A DNA stretch of 35,567 nucleotides from Microbacteriaceae bacterium. Lineage in GTDB: Bacteria > Actinomycetota > Actinomycetes > Actinomycetales > Microbacteriaceae. The stretch covers positions 1 through 35,567 of the forward strand of contig CANGJO010000002.1 in the NCBI GenBank assembly GCA_947454285.1, in the 5' to 3' direction. Shown piece after piece: positions 17,719 to 23,813 of this stretch. Each line of letters begins with the position of its first letter. The stretch's first letter is position 1. The notes under the pieces are model-generated. The model was not told the origin of the DNA. It ran no database searches and worked only from the letters and a program-made list of their open reading frames with translations. The position numbers and the translations under genes were made by a program.

Positions 17719-18759
17719 TTAACGCTCCCAGAAGCTAGGGCCAACAGGTTCAGTGAAATCGCTTTGTGCAATTAGGTACCCCTCTGCGTCAACTGTGATT
17801 GGCAGCTGTGGCAGTGGGCGAGATGCAGGGCCAAAAATAACCTTGCAAGCATCGGTCACGTCAAAGGTTGACTGGTGACATGGGCAAAGCAGGTGGTGTG
17901 TCTGCTGCTCGTAAAGAGCAACCGGGCAACCAACGTGAGTACAAATCTTTGAGTAAGCAACGATGCCGTCGTATGACCAGCTCTTGCGCTCATCCGATTC
18001 TTTTAGATCGGCTGGATCAAGGCGAACCAAAAGAACCGCAGCCTTAGCTTTTTCTTCAAGCTTGCCGTGCTCTAGTTCACTTAGACCCTCAGGAATTACG
18101 TGGAACACAGAACCAAGAGTCACATCCGAAGCCTTGATTGGGGTACCGGTTGGGTCTTTAGCAAGACGGGTACCCTTCTTCCACATGGTGTGGCGAAGAG
18201 TGTCACCCGGGTTTGGTCCGAGGTCACCAAAAATCATGATTGCTGGAAGCGGGAACAAAGCCAGCGCACCGTATAGCGAACGGCGAATCAACTTGCGGCG
18301 GCTAAAACCTGATTCTGAATCTGCAAGCTTGATGATCTCAACAGCGCGAGCGCGAACTTCTTCTGAACCGCGAGTCTGGTGACGTTCTTCTGAAACTTCA
18401 GCATCCGGCATCAAGGTCTTTGCCCAGTGGACTGCACCGATTCCAATACCAAACAAACCTAGGGTGATTCCAAGACCTAGTAGGAGAGTGTTGTTGCGAA
18501 CGGTGCCAAGTGCCTCGGTGATTGGGAAGGCAAAGTAGGCGTAAACCGCAAATGCGCTGCCGGCGATAGACACCAGGAACAATGCAGCAACCTGACGAGC
18601 GGCTGCCTTTTCGTGCTTGACGCTCTTATCGGTCATGCGAGTACGGTGTGGCTCTAGACCCGGGTCTCGCACAGCGTCTGGAGCAATAACGGCTAGGCCG
18701 CCTTCGTACTCGTGCTCTGCGTTGTGTGAACCGGACTTCGCCAGCTTCTTTTCGCTCAC
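17719..18759 (-). CDS. qcrA: Cytochrome bc1 complex Rieske iron-sulfur subunit
   Basis: A 346-residue subunit that moves electrons from quinol to cytochrome c1. The charged N-terminus precedes three transmembrane helices (about residues 55-78, 90-113 and 160-180), the usual actinobacterial layout. The Rieske domain holds C273 and H275 (CTHVGC) and C292 and H295 (CPCH) as 2Fe-2S ligands; C278 and C294 form the expected disulfide. Translation starts at GTG (18759), with AAGGGAG upstream. It lies between qcrC (39-nt gap) and qcrB (2-nt gap) in the operon. Confidence 0.97.
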   Translation of the reverse strand: MSEKKLAKSGSHNAEHEYEGGLAVIAPDAVRDPGLEPHRTRMTDKSVKHEKAAARQVAALFLVSIAGSAFAVYAYFAFPITEALGTVRNNTLLLGLGITLGLFGIGIGAVHWAKTLMPDAEVSEERHQTRGSEEVRARAVEIIKLADSESGFSRRKLIRRSLYGALALFPLPAIMIFGDLGPNPGDTLRHTMWKKGTRLAKDPTGTPIKASDVTLGSVFHVIPEGLSELEHGKLEEKAKAAVLLVRLDPADLKESDERKSWSYDGIVAYSKICTHVGCPVALYEQQTHHLLCPCHQSTFDVTDACKVIFGPASRPLPQLPITVDAEGYLIAQSDFTEPVGPSFWER

Positions 18760-18798
18760 TCTAAATTGCTCCCTTGTAGAAACTTCGTTGTTATAGCT

Positions 18799-19587
18799 TT
18801 AGTTTGACTTGGCGCCAAGCCAGATGGTGATTGCAATGATGAAGCCGAGAATGAAAATCCAGGTGAATAGTCCCTCAACAACAGGGCCTAGGTTCGCTAG
18901 TTCATAACCACCGGCAGAAGGGTTTTCTTCCACAAACTTTAGGTAAGTGATGATGTCTTTCTTGTCCTTAGGGGTCAAGTTGGCATCGTTGAAAACAGGC
19001 ATGTTTTGTGGTCCGGTCAACATTGCCTCGTAAACGTGATCCGCAGGAACACCCTTGAGTGCGGGTGCGTACTTACCCTCAGTCAAAGCACCACCGGCGC
19101 CAACCGCGTTGTGACACATTGCACAGTTGATTCGGAACAGTTCGCCACCGCGAGTTGCGTCACCGTTTGCAGCAATCATTTCCTCAGTAGGAACATCAGG
19201 GCCGTTGCCAAGAGTAGTTGCGTAAGCAACAAGCGCATCGATCTGCTCATCGGTGAACTGCTTCTTCTTAACCTGAAGCTGCGGACCTGAAGCCTGACCA
19301 GGCATGCGACCTGAGTCAACCTGGAATTCAACAGCGGCACCACCAACACCGATAAGGCTTGGTGCTGCCTTGGTGCCCTCGGCATTTTTACCGTGACAGC
19401 TTGCACAGTTAGCTAGGAAAAGTTTGCGACCCTCGCTGATCTGGTCTGCGCTGGCAACTGCCGATACAGGCTTAACTGCCTCAACTGCTGCGGTTGCCGC
19501 CGCGTAGCCACCACCGGTAAGTGCAAGTCCGGCTGCCATCACGATAACGGCGGCTAGTGGACTACGACGATTTTTCTTGAATGCCAT
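18799..19587 (-). CDS. qcrC: Cytochrome bc1 complex diheme cytochrome c subunit
   Basis: A 262-residue diheme cytochrome c. An N-terminal membrane segment (about residues 9-30) precedes two cytochrome c domains with heme motifs C61-x-x-C64-H65 (CASCH) and C155-x-x-C158-H159 (CAMCH). A C-terminal helix (about 235-257) anchors the protein. The second domain's distal methionine is probably in GPQNMPVF. Two hemes in one subunit replace the soluble cytochrome c, letting electrons go directly to CuA of CtaC in the bcc-aa3 supercomplex. It follows ctaE by 30 nt in the operon. Confidence 0.97.
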   Translation of the reverse strand: MAFKKNRRSPLAAVIVMAAGLALTGGGYAAATAAVEAVKPVSAVASADQISEGRKLFLANCASCHGKNAEGTKAAPSLIGVGGAAVEFQVDSGRMPGQASGPQLQVKKKQFTDEQIDALVAYATTLGNGPDVPTEEMIAANGDATRGGELFRINCAMCHNAVGAGGALTEGKYAPALKGVPADHVYEAMLTGPQNMPVFNDANLTPKDKKDIITYLKFVEENPSAGGYELANLGPVVEGLFTWIFILGFIIAITIWLGAKSN

Positions 19588-19617
19588 TTTTGGTCTTTCA
19601 GCTTTGTTTGAAAACTC

Positions 19618-20229
19618 TTATTTAAGGACGTAAACGATGAGGAACAGGCCGATCCAAACCACGTCTACGAAGTGCCAGTAGTAAGAAACCACAATTGCGC
19701 TGGTTGCCTCGTAGTGGCCGTACTTCTTAGCTGCAAAGGTGCGGCCAATCACGAACAAGAATGCGATCAAACCACCGGTCACGTGCAATGCGTGAAATCC
19801 TGTGGTGATGTAGAAGGCTGAGCCGTAAGCATTTGAGTTCAGGGCAACGCCTTCGGAAATAAGGGTTGCGTACTCCCAGCACTGGCCGGCAACGAAGATT
19901 GCTCCAAGCAGGTAGCTAAGGAAGAACCACTCAACAACGCCCCACTTAACAGGCGACAGGCCGGTTGCGCGTGGCTGAAGACGCTCGGCGGCAAACACAC
20001 CAAACTGAGCGGTGAACGATGATGAGACCAGAATCAGGGTGTTCACCAAGGCAAATGGCACATTCAGAATTGTGGTGTCGTTGGCCCAAATTTCAGGGGA
20101 GTTGGCTCGAAGGCTAAAGTACATAGCGAACAGACCGGCAAAGAACATCACCTCACTACCAAGCCAAACGATAGTTCCAACCGAGGTTGAACTAGGGCGG
20201 TTAATGACAGGTGCGCTAATGGTCGTCAT
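19618..20229 (-). CDS. ctaE: Cytochrome c oxidase subunit III
   Basis: A 203-residue membrane subunit with about five helices, matching the COX3 family. Signature regions: [29 protein letters not shown] at the first helix, [31 protein letters not shown], and the ending [21 protein letters not shown]. It is the first gene of ctaE-qcrC-qcrA-qcrB, so one oxidase subunit is co-transcribed with the bc1 complex, as in other actinobacteria. The ATG lies 7 nt after a TAGGAT hexamer with no Shine-Dalgarno in between, suggesting a leaderless transcript. Confidence 0.96.
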   Translation of the reverse strand: MTTISAPVINRPSSTSVGTIVWLGSEVMFFAGLFAMYFSLRANSPEIWANDTTILNVPFALVNTLILVSSSFTAQFGVFAAERLQPRATGLSPVKWGVVEWFFLSYLLGAIFVAGQCWEYATLISEGVALNSNAYGSAFYITTGFHALHVTGGLIAFLFVIGRTFAAKKYGHYEATSAIVVSYYWHFVDVVWIGLFLIVYVLK

Positions 20230-20236
20230 AACTTCA

Positions 20237-20242
20237 ATCCTA
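20237..20242 (-). promoter_or_regulatory. -10 element of a likely leaderless promoter (ctaE operon)
   Basis: On the - strand TAGGAT is followed by TGAAGTT (7 nt) and the ctaE ATG. The same hexamer is used by the ctaC promoter at 12276-12281, so the two halves of the respiratory cluster may share a sigma factor preference. Confidence 0.55.
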
Positions 20243-20344
20243 ACCCCGCCGTCCCAGTAAATCCGCCCATTTTGGCGCGTCAGGCGATGGTTTTTTAATG
20301 ATTTTTCCTAATCCTTATAACGCTGCACTGCATAGTTTCGCCGA

Positions 20345-20350
20345 TAAACT
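20345..20350 (+). promoter_or_regulatory. -10 element of a likely leaderless promoter (trpD)
   Basis: TAAACT is followed by 7 nt (TTGGCCT) and the ATG at 20358. This supports 20358 as the trpD start, since an upstream ATG at 20298 would place the promoter inside the gene. No -35 box is clear. Confidence 0.55.
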
Positions 20351-20357
20351 TTGGCCT

Positions 20358-21428
20358 ATGACTCAGTCGATTACCTGGCCGCAAATTCTCGGCAAATTAA
20401 TTGCCGACACCGATTTGAATCGGGCGGAAGCGGCCTGGGCACTCGACCAAATTATGTCTGGGAGCACCGAGCCGGGATTAGTGGAGACCTTTTTGATCAC
20501 CCTGCGTCACAAAGGTGAGAGCGTCGATGAGCTATCGGGGTTGGTCGACGCCATGTTGAGCAACGCCTTGAAACTAGACACCGGCTCCGACGCGGTAGAC
20601 ATCGTGGGCACCGGCGGCGACTTGCTGGGAACCGTGAACATCTCGAGCATGGCCTCAATCGTGACCGCCGCAGCCGGAGTGCCGGTTTTGAAGCACGGTA
20701 GCCGTTCGGCGTCTGGCAAGACCGGTTCATCCGAGATGCTGGAGTCGCTGGGGATTCGCTTGGATCTGACCCCAAGTCAGGTGTCAGAAGTGTTCAAGAC
20801 AGCGGGAATTAGTTTCTTTTTTGCCCAGGTATTTCACCCGGCAATGCGCTTCGTGGGGCCAATTCGCAAGCTTTTGGCCGTACCAACCACATTCAACTTC
20901 CTTGGCCCGCTGGCCAATCCGGCCCAGCCAATCGCAACCTCACTGGGCGTGGCTAATCGCTCTATCGCGCCGCTGATGGCCCAAGAATTGGCGGCTCGCG
21001 GCCGCAGCGCCCTGGTTTTCCGCGGAAATGACGGACTTGACGAGCTGTCGACCACCTCAAATAACGAAATTTGGCAGGTTTCAGGGGGAGTGGTCTCCCA
21101 GACTGAGCTAAATCCGGTGAAATTGGGCCTAAATCGCGCCGAAACCGCAGACCTGATTGGCGGCGATGCCGAATTCAATGCCCAGGTGGCCAGGAACCTA
21201 TTTGCCAGAAAGACAAGCGGAAACCTGGGAGCGGTGCGAGACATCGTTTTGTTGAACGCCGCCGGTGGAGTTGTCAGTTACCAAATGGCCAAGGATTCAT
21301 CCAAAGCTGACGTTGATTTGAACATCAGATTCCAGGAGGCGTTGCAATTGGTGACGGCCGCCCTGGAAAGTGGAGCGGCAGAAGTGAAGCTGGCTGAATG
21401 GATCACAGCGGCCTCGCAAGCCAAATAA
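20358..21428 (+). CDS. trpD: Anthranilate phosphoribosyltransferase
   Basis: A 356-residue enzyme that joins anthranilate to PRPP in tryptophan synthesis. Conserved motifs: VDIVGTGGDLLGTVNISSM (PRPP-binding GTGGD and the NxS region), LKHGSRSASGKTGSSEMLESLG, and FFFAQVFHPAMRFVGPIRKLL with FNFLGPLANPA. The family usually has KHGNR and SSxSGSAD; here these read KHGSRSASGKTGSSEML, a normal variation. The start at 20358 gives the usual N-terminus (TWPQILGKLI). The gene stands alone, divergent from ctaE as in mycobacteria. It ends 23 nt before the proposed dif site. Other trp genes are not in the window. Confidence 0.94.
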   Translation: MTQSITWPQILGKLIADTDLNRAEAAWALDQIMSGSTEPGLVETFLITLRHKGESVDELSGLVDAMLSNALKLDTGSDAVDIVGTGGDLLGTVNISSMASIVTAAAGVPVLKHGSRSASGKTGSSEMLESLGIRLDLTPSQVSEVFKTAGISFFFAQVFHPAMRFVGPIRKLLAVPTTFNFLGPLANPAQPIATSLGVANRSIAPLMAQELAARGRSALVFRGNDGLDELSTTSNNEIWQVSGGVVSQTELNPVKLGLNRAETADLIGGDAEFNAQVARNLFARKTSGNLGAVRDIVLLNAAGGVVSYQMAKDSSKADVDLNIRFQEALQLVTAALESGAAEVKLAEWITAASQAK

Positions 21429-21451
21429 GCAATATTGGCCAAATAAACACT

Positions 21452-21479
21452 ACTTGACATAATGTTCATTATCGGCGAT
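21452..21479 (-). other. Candidate dif site for XerC/XerD chromosome dimer resolution
   Basis: Read on the - strand, this 28-bp intergenic element divides into an 11-bp XerC-type arm (ATCGCCGATAA), a 6-bp centre (TGAACA) and an 11-bp XerD-type arm (TTATGTCAAGT). The inner arm ends, ATAA and TTAT, are inverted repeats, as in E. coli dif, whose arms end in CATAA and begin TTATGTTAAAT. Eight of the eleven XerD-arm bases at the inner side and middle match the E. coli arm closely, and a C replacing T is common in actinobacterial dif sites, as recalled. It sits between two convergent genes at a strand switch, where the terminus is expected. It is 23 nt from the trpD stop and 6 nt from the Nudix stop. 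Confidence 0.82.
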
Positions 21480-21485
21480 AGGGAT

Positions 21486-21950
21486 TCATTCCAGCAGGTG
21501 GCTGGTAAGGAAATCAACCAGACCTGGCGGACTCACCGACTCACCAGAATCCTTTAGCTCGCTCAGGCTCCACCATCGGTGTTCTAAAACATCACGGTGC
21601 TCGTCGTCAGTCCAGCCAGACGCATCCAGCTCAAATTCATCAACTTGCAACAGATAAAAATGATCTACGAACGTGTGGTGATTCACACCGTCGCCCCAGT
21701 CCCAGCGACCCTCAGTTATCCAGACGACTTCACCCAATTCCTGGGCGTTTGTGACAATCCCGGTTTCTTCGGCCAATTCACGCATGGCTGCCGCTAAAAC
21801 CGTTTCACCTGCATCGATTCCGCCGCCTGGAGTGATCCAGCGCGGTGGCAGGCCAACCTCAGGGTCAAAGTGTGTTTTTAGCAGGAAAATCTGGCCATCT
21901 GGTTTACATAATATGACTCTGGCGGTCTCACGATGCTGGCCCGGCTGCAT
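21486..21950 (-). CDS. Nudix hydrolase
   Basis: A 154-residue Nudix protein. The full Nudix box is present at residues 43-65: G43, E49, R57-E58-L59, E61-E62 and G64 (motif GX5EX7REUXEEXGU), which binds the divalent metal for cleaving nucleoside diphosphate-linked compounds. The N-terminal strand (RETARVILCKPDGQIFLLK) and the C-terminal EHRWWSLSEL are usual for ADP-ribose/NTP-type members, but the substrate cannot be inferred. The start at 21950 (MQPGQHRE) was chosen, as it lies 2 nt after the yczE-like stop; a longer in-frame ORF to 22070 would lie wholly inside that gene. The two genes form one operon. Confidence 0.9.
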   Translation of the reverse strand: MQPGQHRETARVILCKPDGQIFLLKTHFDPEVGLPPRWITPGGGIDAGETVLAAAMRELAEETGIVTNAQELGEVVWITEGRWDWGDGVNHHTFVDHFYLLQVDEFELDASGWTDDEHRDVLEHRWWSLSELKDSGESVSPPGLVDFLTSHLLE

Positions 21951-21952
21951 GG

Positions 21953-22561
21953 CTACTGAAGCTTCTTTTTCTCGTCGTATTTGAAGATTTTCAGCGACCA
22001 CTGCATCAAAACACCGATGCAGACGGCGAATATCAGGGTTCCCTCGCGCACCTGCCCGCCCATCAGCCAACCGATGATCAAAACCAGAACCTCATACATT
22101 GTTCGGATTTGCCACAGCGGCCAACCAAGTAGTTTTTGGGTGCCGATCATCAGGCCATCTCGTGGCCCAGAGCCCAGATAAGACGTGATGTAAATACCTG
22201 TGGCTGTAGCCACAATCACCATTCCCAACAGGAACATGCCCAGGTTTGCCCAGTAGCTGTCGAATTTTGGAATGTGCGGGATAAATACGTCTGACCAGAG
22301 TCCAATCAAGATTGCGTTCAGAATGCTGCCGATGCCTGGTTTTACCTTCAGTGGAATCCAAGCGAGTAGAACCAGTGCGCTAACGATCACGCTAGCAATG
22401 CCGTAGGTAATCCCCAACTGAATTGAGATTCCCTTGGCAAATACGTCCCACGGTGGCAAACCAATTTGCGCCTCGACGATCATGGCCAGGCCAAGTCCAT
22501 AGAACATTAGACCGATGTTAAGCCGGGTAAGTCTTCGAACGGACTTAAAATCAAAGCGCAT
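21953..22561 (-). CDS. YczE/YyaS-type integral membrane protein
   Basis: A 202-residue membrane protein with five or six hydrophobic segments, resembling the YczE family of uncharacterised membrane proteins. Supporting regions: RLNIGLMFYGLGLAMIVEAQ, GLPPWDVFAKGIS, PGIGSILNAILIGLWSD, and TSYLGSGPRDGLMIG (glycine-rich loop typical of the family). The function is unknown; Bacillus YczE affects surfactin production. The ATG at 22561 follows a TAGGCT hexamer by 6 nt, so the transcript is probably leaderless. It is transcribed before the Nudix gene, 2 nt apart. Confidence 0.8.
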   Translation of the reverse strand: MRFDFKSVRRLTRLNIGLMFYGLGLAMIVEAQIGLPPWDVFAKGISIQLGITYGIASVIVSALVLLAWIPLKVKPGIGSILNAILIGLWSDVFIPHIPKFDSYWANLGMFLLGMVIVATATGIYITSYLGSGPRDGLMIGTQKLLGWPLWQIRTMYEVLVLIIGWLMGGQVREGTLIFAVCIGVLMQWSLKIFKYDEKKKLQ

Positions 22562-22567
22562 TGCTAA

Positions 22568-22573
22568 AGCCTA
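22568..22573 (-). promoter_or_regulatory. -10 element of a likely leaderless promoter (yczE-like gene)
   Basis: On the - strand TAGGCT is followed by TTAGCA (6 nt) and the ATG at 22561. This matches the promoter layout of the ABM gene at 16011-16016. It lies in a 37-bp divergent region shared with the GDPD gene, which in contrast has a Shine-Dalgarno (GAGG). Confidence 0.55.
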
Positions 22574-22598
22574 GCCTTGCCTTTGACTTGAGGATTGA

Positions 22599-23333
22599 AT
22601 GAACAACTTTCAGGTGTTAGCTCACCGTGGTTTGGTTTCGGAATTCGTTCCCGAGAACACACTTAAAGCATTTGCCGACGCCCTGCACGCTGGTGCCGAT
22701 GTGATCGAAACCGATATTCAGTGCACCAAAGATGGCGTTCCAATAATTTTTCACGATGACGACTTGATTCGCCTCGCCGGCATCCCAAAGAAGATTTCTG
22801 AATCTACTTGGAAGGAAATTTCGGTGATCGACATAGGCTTCGGCAAAAGAATCCCAAGCCTTGAGAAAGCCCTAGCGGACTTCCCCACCGCCAGATTCAA
22901 TCTAGACATAAAAACCAAAATGGCCGAAGCGCCGGTTGCCGAGGTTGTAAATCGTCTGCAGGCACAGAGACGCGTGTTGATTTCAAGTTTCAATGACCTT
23001 CGAAGCAAACGTACTTGCAATTTGGTTAAAGGTGGCGTGCGAACCTCAGCTGGCAGTTGGCGCGTGCTTGGGCTATGGCTAAGTTCTGCTCTTGGAGCCA
23101 CTCCCCTCTTTTCGCTTCTCAGTCACGGCGTTGATGCTTTGCAAATCCCTGTTTCGAAATTTGGACTCCGGTTTGATTCAAAAAGATTTATTCACAAAGC
23201 TCTGGCCAACAAGCTTGAGGTGCACTTCTGGACCATAAATGATGTTGCGCAGGTGCGAAAGCTGAAAGCACTTGGTGCCACCGGCGTGGTCACCGATAAC
23301 TGCGACATCGTGATTGCGGCCTTGAAAAAATAA
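22599..23333 (+). CDS. Glycerophosphodiester phosphodiesterase
   Basis: A 244-residue TIM-barrel GDPD-family enzyme, which hydrolyses glycerophosphodiesters to glycerol-3-phosphate and an alcohol. Catalytic and metal-site motifs: AHRG with H9-R10, PENTLKAF, VIETDIQCTKDGVPIIFHDDDL (metal-binding E and D, and the general His), and later NLDIKTK and VHFWTIND. There is no signal peptide, so it is cytoplasmic. GAGG sits 7 nt upstream of the ATG. It is directly upstream of rbpA, in the same position as in many actinobacteria, but a separate rbpA promoter is suggested. Confidence 0.92.
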   Translation: MNNFQVLAHRGLVSEFVPENTLKAFADALHAGADVIETDIQCTKDGVPIIFHDDDLIRLAGIPKKISESTWKEISVIDIGFGKRIPSLEKALADFPTARFNLDIKTKMAEAPVAEVVNRLQAQRRVLISSFNDLRSKRTCNLVKGGVRTSAGSWRVLGLWLSSALGATPLFSLLSHGVDALQIPVSKFGLRFDSKRFIHKALANKLEVHFWTINDVAQVRKLKALGATGVVTDNCDIVIAALKK

Positions 23334-23376
23334 TTCACGACACTCCCTGTGAGTTTGCCAAAAAGTTTGCAAATGC

Positions 23377-23404
23377 GGGAAGATTGAGCGTTCACGCGGA
23401 GTTG
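23377..23404 (+). promoter_or_regulatory. SigR/SigH-like promoter of rbpA
   Basis: GGGAAG (23377-23382) and GTTG (23401-23404) are separated by 18 nt. This matches the redox-stress ECF promoter pattern GGAAN-N18-GTT known for Streptomyces SigR and mycobacterial SigH. rbpA of Streptomyces coelicolor is a known SigR target. A start site about 6-10 nt later leaves a 5' leader with the GGAGG ribosome binding site near 23441. The call depends on a pattern match only. Confidence 0.55.
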
Positions 23405-23450
23405 TTCCTCGTCTAGCCCCAAAAAGGCGAACCAAACCAGGAGGATCAAC

Positions 23451-23813
23451 ATGGCACAGCAGACAATGCGCGGTATGCGACTTGGAACCCAAAGTCTTGA
23501 AAGCGAACGCGGAGTTAATTACTCGGCACGCGTTACCCACTCTTACCAGTGTGTAAACAATCACGTCTCTGAGATGATTTTTTCTGCCGACGCCGAGATC
23601 CCGCAGACCTGGCAGTGCAAGCACTGCACCGCGCAAGCCGTGCTACTTGAAAATGGCAAGCTGGTAAAGCTTGATGCCTCTGAAGACAAGACACCGCGTT
23701 CTCACTGGGAGATGCTGCTTGAGCGTCGCAGTCGTGAAGAGCTAGAAGAAATTCTGCAGGAACGTTTGGACTACATCCGCGCACGTCGTGCCGGTGGCCA
23801 AGCCGACCTATAA
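23451..23813 (+). CDS. rbpA: RNA polymerase-binding protein RbpA
   Basis: A 120-residue actinobacterial transcription factor that binds RNA polymerase and the main sigma factor and stabilises the open complex. The order is: an N-terminal tail (MRGMRLGTQSLESERG), a core domain with the zinc-type CVNNH and CKHCT (YQCVNNHVSEMIF, then WQCKHCTAQAVL), a basic linker around TPRSHWEML, and the C-terminal sigma-interaction domain rich in ERRSREELEEILQERLDYIRARR. It has a strong GGAGG ribosome binding site. Its last 43 nt overlap the 3' end of lnt on the other strand. No terminator is visible after it. Confidence 0.96.
   Translation: MAQQTMRGMRLGTQSLESERGVNYSARVTHSYQCVNNHVSEMIFSADAEIPQTWQCKHCTAQAVLLENGKLVKLDASEDKTPRSHWEMLLERRSREELEEILQERLDYIRARRAGGQADL

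Noticed and set aside
21455-21480. TTGACA at 21455-21460 (+), a possible -35 box
   Set aside because: It lies between two convergent gene ends with no + strand gene to serve, and no -10 at the right distance other than a weak GATAGG. The same bases are better explained as the XerD arm of the dif candidate.
21951-22070. N-terminal extension of the Nudix ORF
   Set aside because: It lies inside the yczE-like gene in another frame; the start at 21950 gives a normal Nudix N-terminus.
23334-23450. Possible terminator between GDPD and rbpA (repeated GTTTGC near 23353 and 23365)
   Set aside because: The two copies are direct repeats, not inverted, and no stable hairpin with a T-run is visible.
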